Below are positions 52,703 to 61,182 of a DNA stretch of 64,000 bases, piece after piece (position 1 is the stretch's first letter; each line of letters begins with the position of its first letter). Where the stretch lies: contig NZ_JAHA01000019.1 in assembly GCF_000526935.1 (NCBI RefSeq), forward strand, positions 1,116,001 through 1,180,000, given 5' to 3'. The DNA is from Butyrivibrio sp. FCS014. GTDB taxonomy: Bacteria; Bacillota; Clostridia; Lachnospirales; Lachnospiraceae. Below the pieces are notes generated by a model that saw nothing but the letters and a program-made list of their open reading frames with translations, had not been told where the DNA came from and did no database searches. The translations under genes were made by a program, and so were the position numbers.

Positions 52703-53473
52703 TTAATCCTCAGGTATTTCGTGTTTCTTTTTCCATTCGCTGCTCTGTCTCCAGAAAAGCAGCGGTCTTACAGCCATCTTAAATCGCTTCTTTGGGCTGT
52801 AAAATCTGGGATAGTCCTTGTTCTCGCCTCTCCATTTATGAAAGGCAAAGGGCTCGATCCCCTTGTTTTCCGGAAGTGCGTGCTCTCTTGCGAACTTTAT
52901 CGCCACCTCCAGCGGAGCCCATTTAAGGCCGTCTCTTTCCATCTCGTTCTTGTGAGCACAGCACAGGAAAATATCCTCGTTGTACTGGTCATCCTGAACC
53001 TTATGCCATGGGATATTGTGAACGGCAGGATACTCCAAAAGTCTCTTTGACCTTATGGATACACTGTTACCAACCCTACAGATATTGCCCTCACTGTCCC
53101 TGTAGGCGTAGTCGTTGGTAGGAAGCGGCCAGGGAGAACCTATGTAGTCGTACTCAAGGAACTCATCTTTCCAGTTCTCGGGATGAATCACAAATCCATC
53201 AGCATGTACTACCAGACAAAAGTCAGTCTTTATATGGTCCTTCAGTTCATAGACCATCTTGTAATTGAATTTATCTATGCTGTCCAGCTTTGAAGTGTAG
53301 CTGAATCGGATATCCTTTGGCAGATACCACGGCTTTTTATCGCTGATAAAGACCGCATCCCCAAACTCAATATCCCGCATGCTGTACTTCATAGCCTGAA
53401 CAGTTTCATATACATTTACGCTTGTCATGGCCATCAGTGTAACCTGAGGCAGTTTAAGCTTTTCTTTTGACAC
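52703..53473 (-). CDS. DUF5672 family protein, putative glycosyltransferase
   Basis: 256 residues. GT-A-like: LPQVTLMAMTSVNVYETVQA at the start, then DFCLVVHADGFVIHPENWKD with a HADG motif in place of DXD, and YDYIGSPWPLP followed by GNSVSIRSKRLLEYPA, all typical of DUF5672. Near the C-terminus EPFAFHKWRGENKDYP. Family is common in capsule loci and assumed to transfer sugars. Direct evidence of activity is lacking. Confidence 0.78.
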   Translation of the reverse strand: MSKEKLKLPQVTLMAMTSVNVYETVQAMKYSMRDIEFGDAVFISDKKPWYLPKDIRFSYTSKLDSIDKFNYKMVYELKDHIKTDFCLVVHADGFVIHPENWKDEFLEYDYIGSPWPLPTNDYAYRDSEGNICRVGNSVSIRSKRLLEYPAVHNIPWHKVQDDQYNEDIFLCCAHKNEMERDGLKWAPLEVAIKFAREHALPENKGIEPFAFHKWRGENKDYPRFYSPKKRFKMAVRPLLFWRQSSEWKKKHEIPED

Positions 53474-53486
53474 CTTAATCTCCGTT

Positions 53487-54530
53487 CTATGCTGAATAAG
53501 TCTTGATCAGGCCAAGGCGCCGTTCCAAAGACCTTACTATTCTTTTGCCAAAAAAGATTCCGTAAAGGCATTTGCGCCTGATAACCTGGAAAAAGGTCAT
53601 GACTCTTCCGGGACGTTTATTACGTTTCGCATAAAGCTTTGATGTCTTTTTATATTCTTCCAGCTCTTTTCTGCATTCGTCCGCAGTGAAGAGTCTGCCT
53701 TTTTTGTCCTGATAGGTCAGAAAGCTGTATATGTTCTGCTCTGAGGACCAGAAGCCATCTGAAATATTATGGCGTGCCCAGTACTTAGGTGCTATAGCAT
53801 ACTTAAGCTCTGTACTGGACATAACCGGCATCAGCGCAAATGATGAGTTAGACAGAATAAGATAGCGGGCATTCTTTATAGTCACATAATCCTTGCCCAT
53901 ATCAAAATGATGGTGCTCGTACTCCGGAAGCACTTTATTTGCGGCTTCTTCATCCTCGGTTATTACCATAAATCTCATGTTTGGATTGATCTTTTTCATG
54001 TTCTTTATGGCATTAAGGAAATACTTTCTATCCAAAAACAACTCCGGATGGTTGGTGTACTCTCCACCTCTTAAGTTAATTATGCATAGATCATCAGCGG
54101 TATACTCGTAGGACTCCGCTTCTTCCTTAACATGAAGCCACTCTCTAATCTTATCCCTATACTTCTCAAAATATGACTGATCCTGAAGATTTCCATAGAT
54201 CAGGGTGTTGTCCTCCACCTTGAAAAGCTCTGGATCTGCACCACTGATATAGCAGCCATTAGTCATATCATGTATGGAATTACCCATAAAGAGTCTGTCG
54301 TCCTGCTCGTGGAAGATCTTATAGTTCTTCATCTCTTCTCTTGATATCTCTTTGCCCATATCAAGAACCATGAAATACATTCCCTTCTTGGAGTGAAAAA
54401 CATTTCCCACCTGTCCGGGATTCACAAAACCAAAGTCCACACCCTTTTCCAGAGCAAGGCACCTCGTAGTTATATAAAAAAACAGTTGGTTTCCAAGGCC
54501 GTAGCCTTCAATAAATTCTGTTCCTATCAT
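53487..54530 (-). CDS. GT11-related (fucosyltransferase-like) glycosyltransferase
   Basis: 347 residues. N-terminal GYGLGNQLFFYITTRCLALE corresponds to the GGLGNQ motif; LCIINLRGGEYTNHPELFLD to the RRGDY motif with RGGEY instead; YLILSNSSFALMPVM to the third motif. The C-terminal 70 residues are basic with a possible amphipathic membrane-contact helix (RVMTFFQVIRRKCLYGIFFG). A distant GT11 relative, so donor GDP-fucose is possible but uncertain. Confidence 0.7.
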   Translation of the reverse strand: MIGTEFIEGYGLGNQLFFYITTRCLALEKGVDFGFVNPGQVGNVFHSKKGMYFMVLDMGKEISREEMKNYKIFHEQDDRLFMGNSIHDMTNGCYISGADPELFKVEDNTLIYGNLQDQSYFEKYRDKIREWLHVKEEAESYEYTADDLCIINLRGGEYTNHPELFLDRKYFLNAIKNMKKINPNMRFMVITEDEEAANKVLPEYEHHHFDMGKDYVTIKNARYLILSNSSFALMPVMSSTELKYAIAPKYWARHNISDGFWSSEQNIYSFLTYQDKKGRLFTADECRKELEEYKKTSKLYAKRNKRPGRVMTFFQVIRRKCLYGIFFGKRIVRSLERRLGLIKTYSA

Positions 54531-54533
54531 TTC

Positions 54534-55382
54534 CTAGACCAGGCCTTCCCAGAAATCAGGGGCTTTCGCTCCCAGCATAATCCTTAATCTTTTCAATCTC
54601 AGACTTTCCCACTGTCTGTGTCTGTTTACAGCTTCTTCACACTTGGGAAGGATTTCCGCAAGATAATCTTTGTTCTCCATCCATGGATTAATCTCATATC
54701 GGCTGGTGAATATCCATGGCAGCATACGCTCAACCAAATATGCCTCTGCCGGGAAATTAGACTCTTTTCTGTATTCCATAATAGTGCAAAGGTTTTCATA
54801 AAACGTTTTGGAGTTTTTGAGCACTTGAGACTTGTGTATAATATAACATCCTCCGGGGCTAAAACTGCAGTACCTTGGAATCACCGGATCTTTATAAACA
54901 AACTTATAAAAATCATCCATGTTATAAAAATACCTATAGGCATGGCTCTGGTTCATATACCAGGAACTATTAAGCTCGATATATCCCTCTTCGCTTAATA
55001 GTGATGCTATAGAATCCGGGTCTCCACCCTTCTTATATCTGTCCCACATTTTTTTATCCTGATACAGATATGTAAACCACTTGTTTTCGTAGTTCCTGTC
55101 AAAGAACTCCTTTGACACGTGCCTTCCGATAATATTTCCCTTTAGCAGAGCTATCCATTCCGGAAGATTATCATAGTTATCCACGAAATAGTGAAAATAA
55201 CTTGTAATATTATGCCCGGTATTATCCACATGAATAAAATCCATGTTATTGCGCTTCAGTTCTTCTATTACGTTTTCATCATCCGAGGCATCTACTATCA
55301 AATAATGCTCACAGTATTCCAAAAGCTCTGTCGGGACAGTATTGTAATTATGTATAAGAAAAAAGGTATCAGTTTTGTTCAT
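54534..55382 (-). CDS. DUF3431-like putative glycosyltransferase
   Basis: 282 residues. The segment VDNTGHNITSYFHYFVDNYD followed by NLPEWIALLKGNIIGRHVSK parallels the DUF3431 pattern (N-X-G-X-E/H-X-X-S/T-Y-X-X-Y-I/V-X-X-Y-D-X-L-P). FSPGGCYIIHKSQVL near 180 resembles the acceptor part of that family. No membrane helix. Function not established; context says glycan assembly. Confidence 0.6.
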   Translation of the reverse strand: MNKTDTFFLIHNYNTVPTELLEYCEHYLIVDASDDENVIEELKRNNMDFIHVDNTGHNITSYFHYFVDNYDNLPEWIALLKGNIIGRHVSKEFFDRNYENKWFTYLYQDKKMWDRYKKGGDPDSIASLLSEEGYIELNSSWYMNQSHAYRYFYNMDDFYKFVYKDPVIPRYCSFSPGGCYIIHKSQVLKNSKTFYENLCTIMEYRKESNFPAEAYLVERMLPWIFTSRYEINPWMENKDYLAEILPKCEEAVNRHRQWESLRLKRLRIMLGAKAPDFWEGLV

Positions 55383-55400
55383 ATTATTGCCCCCGTCTGG

Positions 55401-57194
55401 TTATTGATAAATAGTATGACCTTCGAGCGTTGTCTTATGTATTTTCTCATCTTGCACAGCGTAAATAGTGTCACAATTAGCTATTGTATTTAACCTGTGC
55501 GCAATAATTATCATGGTTTTCTTACCATGGAATCCGTTAATAGCTTCCATGACTGCTGCCTCGGTCTCGTTATCAAGAGCACTGGTAGCCTCATCAAATA
55601 CAAGGATCTCAGGATTGTGATACAGTGCCCTTGCAATGCCGATCCTCTGTCTCTGGCCACCGGAAAGTCTTACGCCTCTGTCACCAATCTTTGTATCAAG
55701 ACCTTCCGGAAGGCTCCTAACAAATTCAGCAAGCTGGGCCTCTTCCATAACCTCCCAGATTCTGTCGTCATCAATTTTGTCAAGATCAATACCAAAAGCG
55801 ATATTCTCCCTGATTGATTCATCCACCAGATAGATAGATTGCGGAATATAACCTATCTGAGCAAGCCAGGAATCATAGTTGCTGAAGATATTGTTTCCAT
55901 CACATAGAATCTCACCTTTCTGGACACGGAGAAGTCCCAGGAGGATATCTACGATAGTAGATTTACCCGCGCCTGAAGGTCCCATGATACCCACGGACTG
56001 CCCCTTCTTTACCAGCATATTTGCGTTGTCAAAGATCTTCACATCTGAGTCCGGATAAGCAAAAGTTATACCTTTTAGCTCTATCTCTTTTTCCAGATGG
56101 AGCTCCGGGCCTGCGATAGCAGCACGCTCAGCCCTCATGGCCTTGTCTGTTTTCATAGATTCGGTCAAATTCTCATATACAAAGTCCAAGCTAAACTGAT
56201 TGTAAGCTATTGCTGCAATATACGTATTTATGCGGTTTGCGGAGGGCATGATCCTGATGGCTGCCACACCAAATGCAGTAAGCTGAGGAAGGAGAAGTGT
56301 CGCATCTCCACCCCTTACGATGTATATAAGGACATACAGGAGAACAACGGCCATGAATACTGTCTCAATCATGAGACGAGGCACACTGTTAAGTACGGTG
56401 TAATCCCTCTCGATATCTGCACCTATCTTACCTTGTTCATAATAATTTCTTATAAAGAAATCCTGCCTGTTAAGAACTTTGACGTCCTTAAGTCCATATA
56501 TAGCCTGGATTCTCCACTTGGCGATCCTGGACTGAGTCTCCTGATTTCTTCGTCCGATAGCGTTGAGCTTCGGTTTTAAAACTCTGGTAATGATATATGT
56601 AAGGCCCAGAAGCACAGCAACGATCAAAAGAGTCATCTGCCAGTTCACGAACAATAGCACAATACCAAGGCACACAGACACAACAAGTTCTGTTGAAAGA
56701 GACAGTAATGACATCATTAAAGTGAAGGTCTTGGGAATATCGCTGTCAGTGATTCTAAATACAGTGGGGATATCCGCTCCAAGATAATCCTCGTAGGGCC
56801 GGTTAAGGAATTCCCTCATAACGCGGCTTATCATGTCGTTCCTTGCCCTTGAAATGAAGGTATTCTGCCTATGGATCAGGAACAAAAGATATGCGTTCTT
56901 TATCACAAAAAGCAGGATCATCAGAACAAGAAGAAGGCTTGCCAGCTTCATGTCTGTGTCAAACCCGAAAGCATTCAGAGCGTTTCTTAGGAACGGGTAT
57001 TTGTCGATGTTGCGGTGAAGTGCCTCGGGATTTAAGATAACCGAAACCACGGGAAGCATCATGGAAACACCCAAAGTCTCCACAACACCTCCAATGAGTA
57101 TAAGGACAGCTAGAATAACTATCTGTCCTTTCTGTTTTTTATCAAATATGTAATTCAGCTTGGTAAAAAGGCTGACCTTTCTTGACTTGCTCAT
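55401..57194 (-). CDS. ABC transporter, fused permease-ATPase (PglK/MsbA-like lipid-oligosaccharide flippase)
   Basis: 597 residues. Six-helix ABC exporter domain (about 20-330), then a nucleotide-binding domain: Walker A GPSGAGKST at 404-412, signature LSGGQRQRIGIARAL near 510, Walker B ILVFDEATSALD near 530, H-loop His566. The PglK type flips lipid-linked oligosaccharides using ATP and is an alternative to Wzx. Its place among glycosyltransferase genes, overlapping GT11 by 4 bases, favours this over drug or lipid A export. Confidence 0.9.
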   Translation of the reverse strand: MSKSRKVSLFTKLNYIFDKKQKGQIVILAVLILIGGVVETLGVSMMLPVVSVILNPEALHRNIDKYPFLRNALNAFGFDTDMKLASLLLVLMILLFVIKNAYLLFLIHRQNTFISRARNDMISRVMREFLNRPYEDYLGADIPTVFRITDSDIPKTFTLMMSLLSLSTELVVSVCLGIVLLFVNWQMTLLIVAVLLGLTYIITRVLKPKLNAIGRRNQETQSRIAKWRIQAIYGLKDVKVLNRQDFFIRNYYEQGKIGADIERDYTVLNSVPRLMIETVFMAVVLLYVLIYIVRGGDATLLLPQLTAFGVAAIRIMPSANRINTYIAAIAYNQFSLDFVYENLTESMKTDKAMRAERAAIAGPELHLEKEIELKGITFAYPDSDVKIFDNANMLVKKGQSVGIMGPSGAGKSTIVDILLGLLRVQKGEILCDGNNIFSNYDSWLAQIGYIPQSIYLVDESIRENIAFGIDLDKIDDDRIWEVMEEAQLAEFVRSLPEGLDTKIGDRGVRLSGGQRQRIGIARALYHNPEILVFDEATSALDNETEAAVMEAINGFHGKKTMIIIAHRLNTIANCDTIYAVQDEKIHKTTLEGHTIYQ

Positions 57195-58063
57195 ATAGCT
57201 ACCTTTGTCATACGCTCAGTGTAGACATCATCCATCTTTTTATTATTTATCCATTTCTCGGGAGCTATGACCATCTTCTCAGGAGCATCATTGAGCCACG
57301 CTGACCACCAGCTGAAGGAACTGTTAGCCATAATGTGATGCTTGCAGCGACTCATGAGTATCATATCAGCCACATCGGTGAATTCACCCTCAGGAAGCTC
57401 AACAGTAATGAAGTTGGGGCCTTTGAAGTGATCCTTGCACCATTCCTTGTCATCGGTAAATATGAAGAATACTGCGTTGGGATGCTGCTTCCTTACCATC
57501 TTGATCGCATTCTTGTAGTATTTCTCCGAGCACAGATTATGAACCTTGATATGTTCCTGAGCCAAATAATCTGTTCTCCTCACATGAATGCTTACAGACT
57601 CGCAGCACTCGATCTGCTGAAGTGTAGTCCAGCTGACAGAATCCTTCATGATCTCCTGAGGCCTTTTTCCAAAAGTATCCTTAAGCTCTTCGATGACCGA
57701 TGGTGTGGGGAAATACTTATCCGACTGCCAGTAGCCCACCAGGTATGCAGGGTCAGCCTCCATGATCTTGGGGTCATACATGCCGGATACTTCATCAATC
57801 CTTGAAGTCTTTCTGCCTGTGAGCTTTCGTCTGATGCGGCTCCAAAGATCCATTCTCGAATCAGTAAGCTCCACTATCTCTTCTCTTGTGGCCCTTTCGT
57901 ACTCTATTCCAAAGCGATCAAGAACAGGCACTCTGAGCTTATCGTTTACAAAACCGGTCTCATCGTCGATCTTGACTTCCTTACCTCTACTTATAAGTTC
58001 TCTGTACAGGGCATATTGAAACATCTGATTTCCTAAGCCGCCCTTAAGCTGAATAATTATCAT
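57191..58063 (-). CDS. GT11 alpha-1,2-fucosyltransferase-like enzyme
   Basis: 290 residues, the usual GT11 length. Motif I GGLGNQMFQYALYRELISRG, motif II VSIHVRRTDYLAQEHIKVHN, motif III HIMANSSFSWWSAWLND, all strong. Uses GDP-L-fucose to fucosylate O-2 of a galactoside in characterised relatives. First gene of a transcription unit with a promoter and a very good ATGGAGGAG site directly upstream. Confidence 0.92.
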   Translation of the reverse strand: MIIIQLKGGLGNQMFQYALYRELISRGKEVKIDDETGFVNDKLRVPVLDRFGIEYERATREEIVELTDSRMDLWSRIRRKLTGRKTSRIDEVSGMYDPKIMEADPAYLVGYWQSDKYFPTPSVIEELKDTFGKRPQEIMKDSVSWTTLQQIECCESVSIHVRRTDYLAQEHIKVHNLCSEKYYKNAIKMVRKQHPNAVFFIFTDDKEWCKDHFKGPNFITVELPEGEFTDVADMILMSRCKHHIMANSSFSWWSAWLNDAPEKMVIAPEKWINNKKMDDVYTERMTKVAI

Positions 58064-58105
58064 AACTCCTCCATAAAACAGCCAAAACCATAAAATGCCG
58101 AATAT

Positions 58106-58134
58106 ATTATACCTTAGTTACGGGGCAAGTACAA
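58106..58134 (-). promoter_or_regulatory. Probable promoter of the GT11-ABC-GT operon
   Basis: Minus strand: TTGTAC (58134-58129), 17-base spacer, TATAAT (58111-58106), about 43 bases before the GT11 ATG. The -10 is perfect, the -35 weak. It starts four bases after the stop of the SGNH gene. Confidence 0.55.
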
Positions 58135-58137
58135 ATC

Positions 58138-59232
58138 TTAGTCATCGGTCACAAGCTCATAGAAGGTGCCGCTCTCTATGTTTTGCTGTACCTTCTCCTT
58201 GCCTTCTGCAGCTTCCCCGGTCCATTTATCGAAGGCTTTGTCCCAGGAAGTGTATTTCCTGTCGCCACGGTGGTCTTGAGTCAGGGCAATTCCGGTGTCT
58301 ATGTAATGCTCTTTGAGATAATTCTCAAACCAGTTTGTTATCTTCTCTGCTCCCACGATGTTGGTGTGGGTTCCGTAGTCTCTGATGTCGGTCTGGAAGT
58401 CCAGATCCATCTCATCAATGTAGCGGTTCATGTCCAGGTAGTCGTAGCCGTATTCTTCGATAATGTCCGCGAGGTAGTTGAGCTTCTTCTGCTCGTCTTC
58501 TTTAGCTGAATAAGGCGAAACGATGAAGAGAGCTTTGAGGTCTTTTTCCTTAAGGTAGTTTAAAAGATCCCTGAGGTAGGCTTCCTGCTCGGCGGGAAGA
58601 GGCTCTTTTACGTCTTCCGGGACGCTGGCGGGAAGGTCTGCCGGGCCTACGTCAGTTTCTATGATGTGACCTTTGAGGTCACTTGGGTATTTGTAGAACA
58701 GGGTCCTGAACTGGCTCCACATGAACAGTGTCTTCCAGTTGGAGTGATACTTGAAGATATCGAAGTAGTAGGTAATGCGCTCATCCTTATCATCAACCAT
58801 GGCGTTGATGGCATTGATCCTGTTAAGGGAGTACTTCATGTTGTCGGTAACTTCCCTGGTGTGAGCCATGTTGCCAAGAAGATTGGCATCCTCTGCGGTC
58901 CACATCCTCATCTCAAAGATGAAAAGGTCGGGATTCTGGGTCTTTAAAGACTCCTCCACCAGATACTTGGTGCCAACCGGCCTTTGCATGTTTGAAGAAA
59001 GCGGGTATACGGTAACTCCCAGGTCGCCGTAGATCTTGGGCGTGGCAAAGCAGGCAGGAACCGGGCTGGAGCCGATGAGGACGGCGTCTATGGTATCCCT
59101 CTTCTCCGCATAGAAGCCAACGAACCTGTCTTTGACAGGGCCGTTGGTACGCAGGATGTAGGTAAGGTGCACCGTCATCCAGGCGATGAGCAATATGAAG
59201 ATTGTAGCTCGTAACAGTTGTTTCTTGGTCAT
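58138..59232 (-). CDS. Membrane-anchored SGNH-like protein, partner of the MBOAT acyltransferase
   Basis: 364 residues. One N-terminal helix (residues about 8-28), rest outside. SGNH-type landmarks: AVLIGSSPVPACFATPKIYG (GSS nucleophile block) and DYGTHTNIVGAEKITNW near 315, with the D-X-X-H type His. Proteins of the DltD/AlgJ/AlgX kind of topology take acyl groups from MBOAT partners and place them on glycan. The MBOAT gene is the next upstream gene, 271 bases away, separated by the palindrome array. Confidence 0.7.
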   Translation of the reverse strand: MTKKQLLRATIFILLIAWMTVHLTYILRTNGPVKDRFVGFYAEKRDTIDAVLIGSSPVPACFATPKIYGDLGVTVYPLSSNMQRPVGTKYLVEESLKTQNPDLFIFEMRMWTAEDANLLGNMAHTREVTDNMKYSLNRINAINAMVDDKDERITYYFDIFKYHSNWKTLFMWSQFRTLFYKYPSDLKGHIIETDVGPADLPASVPEDVKEPLPAEQEAYLRDLLNYLKEKDLKALFIVSPYSAKEDEQKKLNYLADIIEEYGYDYLDMNRYIDEMDLDFQTDIRDYGTHTNIVGAEKITNWFENYLKEHYIDTGIALTQDHRGDRKYTSWDKAFDKWTGEAAEGKEKVQQNIESGTFYELVTDD

Positions 59233-59270
59233 TTATTGTCTCTCGTAGTGAATATAGTTAGTTCGGGTTT

Positions 59271-59458
59271 CGCTATTTTTCGGCATCAGTCGATTTTATA
59301 GCGAAAAAATTGGCCTGTTTTCGCTATTTTTTGAAGTCATCTAAAATTATAGCGACGTTTTTAGAGATTTTTGTCGCTATTATTTTGAGTCATGCTCAAA
59401 TATAGCGAAAATCCCAGAAAATTCTCGCTATCTTTTGAGGTGACCTCTAAATCTAGCG
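59271..59458. repeat. Array of four 33-bp palindromes with 51-53 bp period
   Basis: Units at 59271-59303, 59322-59354, 59375-59407 and 59426-59458, each exactly 33 bp. Each begins CGCTAT (last: CGCTAT, ends CTAGCG) and ends ATAGCG, with a T-rich left arm, a GTCA-like centre and an A-rich right arm; unit 4 pairs 12 of 15 arm positions. Spacers of 18, 20 and 18 bases differ in sequence. Period of 51-53 bases is close to five helical turns. Sits 39 bases before the SGNH gene. Confidence 0.9.
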
Positions 59459-59503
59459 AAATCGCCCCGGACATCCTTCTCATGGAATAGGCGCAAGGCT
59501 ATA

Positions 59504-61147
59504 TCAAAAGTCTTTATATATAAATTCTGCAGCGCTGTAACCGGGGCCGTACTCGGCCAGGGTTATGCAGTAGAATATGAAACCGATAAGGATAACCCAG
59601 CGAAGGGCCAGAGGTCTGGCAGCAAGGTACTCGCGGATGTTGGCAAAGCCGACGAAACGGGACTTCTTGGGTTCAGCCGCTGACTGCTCAGGTGCCTTAT
59701 CCTTCTCAGCTGCTGTGGCCTTCTTAGCCGTCTCAGCAGTTGTGGCCCTCTTGGTGCTCTTGGCCTTCTTGACAGTCTCGCCCAGCATTTCCATCTTGTA
59801 TTGGATCACTGATACCGTAATAAGGATAGCCAGTGATACCAGAAGGATCACCCATTCCACGATATCCAATCCAAGGTTTAAGAGGCTTCCATTCACGAAA
59901 ATCTCAGGATTGAATACGGTAACGCTCTCCTTGAGCATTCTGAGGGCATGGGACACGTTATCCGATCTGAAGAACAAGTCTCCTATGCACACAAGAAAGA
60001 AGGTCCTTACTACCCTGAAAGCATCTGCTGCCTTGCTCTTAAGGTTCATATGGAGCTTGTCCGCAAAGAGCCATGTGAAGAAAGGCAGTGTAACCTCGCC
60101 GAATACTATATAGAACCAGTGTAGTAAGCCTGAGCCAATAACATATTTCATCTCACCGCCATGCCAAAGGCCTACAGACAGCCATAGGATGAACATAGCC
60201 ACATAGGTGGAGATATTCTTGGCTTTCTTCTTGCCCAGTTTGGACTTAAGGCCCTTGTTTAGGGATGTGATCATCTTGCTTCTAAGGAGCGGATAGAACA
60301 CATTATCCTTCATCCATACGCCCAGGGTGGCATGCCATCTGCGCCAGTATTCGCTAATGTTCTTGGCAAAGAAAGGTGTTCTGAAGTTCTCGGGAAGAAC
60401 TATTCCGAAAGTCTCGGATATACCGATGACAATATCCATGCATCCGGAGAAATTAGTATAGAGTTGGAAGGCAAAGCACACAGTGCCAAGCCAAATATAG
60501 GCTCCCTGGTATTGTTGATCATTGTTGTAGATGGTATTAACTACCAGTGCAAGTCTCTCTGAGATAACAAGCTCTTTGAAGAATCCCCACAGCATGCGCT
60601 GAATTCCGAAGGTTACATTCTTGTAATCCAGAGGATGATACTCAAAGAATTGATCTCCGCTGTCTCTTGTCTTCATAATGGGACCGGAGATCATCACAGG
60701 GAAATACAGGCCATAGAGTGCTGTCTTCAAAAGACTTTTCTGACAAGTACCTATACCGTTGTAAACTTCGATGAAATATCCCAAAAGAATAAAGGTGTAG
60801 AAGGAAAGTCCAAGTGGAGCAATGAATCCCGCCCCGGTAAGTTTCAGATACTTAAGGATGATCAGGATTCCCAAAAGTACTGCGAGCTCTGCCGCTAGGA
60901 TGATGCGTCTTTTGACCGGGTTTTCTTCGGAAGTTCGGCCAAGGAGCTGCAAAAGGCCCCAGGTGACGGTCACTGCGGCGATTGGATACAAGATCAATAC
61001 GCCGTTTCCGGACAACAGATAATAGGCGATGCTGCCAAGAAGGAGCACCACCCACTGTCCACGGCCCTTAGTTATAACGGGGACCAGGTAATATACGATT
61101 AGAACCAGTGCAAAAAAGCACAGGAAATTAAAAGATGTAACACTCAT
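59504..61147 (-). CDS. MBOAT family membrane O-acyltransferase (DltB/AlgI-like)
   Basis: 547 residues, about 11 helices. SFYTFILLGYFIEVYNGI, YFPVMISGPIMKTRD, NEFWRRWH-type block seen here as NISEYWRRWHATLGVWMKDN, and LWLSVGLWHGGEMKYVIGSG with the catalytic His. Carries acyl groups, usually acetyl, across the membrane for glycan modification. Between two C-terminal helices lies a low-complexity Ala/Lys/Glu segment of about 50 residues (KKAKSTKRATTAETAKKATA and on), absent from typical members. Partner: the SGNH-like protein downstream. Confidence 0.9.
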   Translation of the reverse strand: MSVTSFNFLCFFALVLIVYYLVPVITKGRGQWVVLLLGSIAYYLLSGNGVLILYPIAAVTVTWGLLQLLGRTSEENPVKRRIILAAELAVLLGILIILKYLKLTGAGFIAPLGLSFYTFILLGYFIEVYNGIGTCQKSLLKTALYGLYFPVMISGPIMKTRDSGDQFFEYHPLDYKNVTFGIQRMLWGFFKELVISERLALVVNTIYNNDQQYQGAYIWLGTVCFAFQLYTNFSGCMDIVIGISETFGIVLPENFRTPFFAKNISEYWRRWHATLGVWMKDNVFYPLLRSKMITSLNKGLKSKLGKKKAKNISTYVAMFILWLSVGLWHGGEMKYVIGSGLLHWFYIVFGEVTLPFFTWLFADKLHMNLKSKAADAFRVVRTFFLVCIGDLFFRSDNVSHALRMLKESVTVFNPEIFVNGSLLNLGLDIVEWVILLVSLAILITVSVIQYKMEMLGETVKKAKSTKRATTAETAKKATAAEKDKAPEQSAAEPKKSRFVGFANIREYLAARPLALRWVILIGFIFYCITLAEYGPGYSAAEFIYKDF

Positions 61148-61182
61148 TTATAGATCATCTTTCTAACGCCTTGTAAGACTAT

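Noticed and set aside
51777..52706. Long plus-strand open frame of 309 codons
   Set aside because: Lies exactly opposite the GT17 gene, has no ribosome-binding site and no recognisable domain; a shadow of the real gene.
55401..57194. Lipid A exporter MsbA
   Set aside because: The neighbours are glycosyltransferase genes and the suspected host is Gram-positive-like, so a PglK-type oligosaccharide flippase fits better.
59271..59458. CRISPR array
   Set aside because: Only four units, the units are palindromes that differ from each other at many positions, spacers are 18-20 bases and there are no cas genes.
59577..60113. Plus-strand open frame of 178 codons
   Set aside because: Antisense to the MBOAT gene, caused by its Ala/Lys-rich segment.
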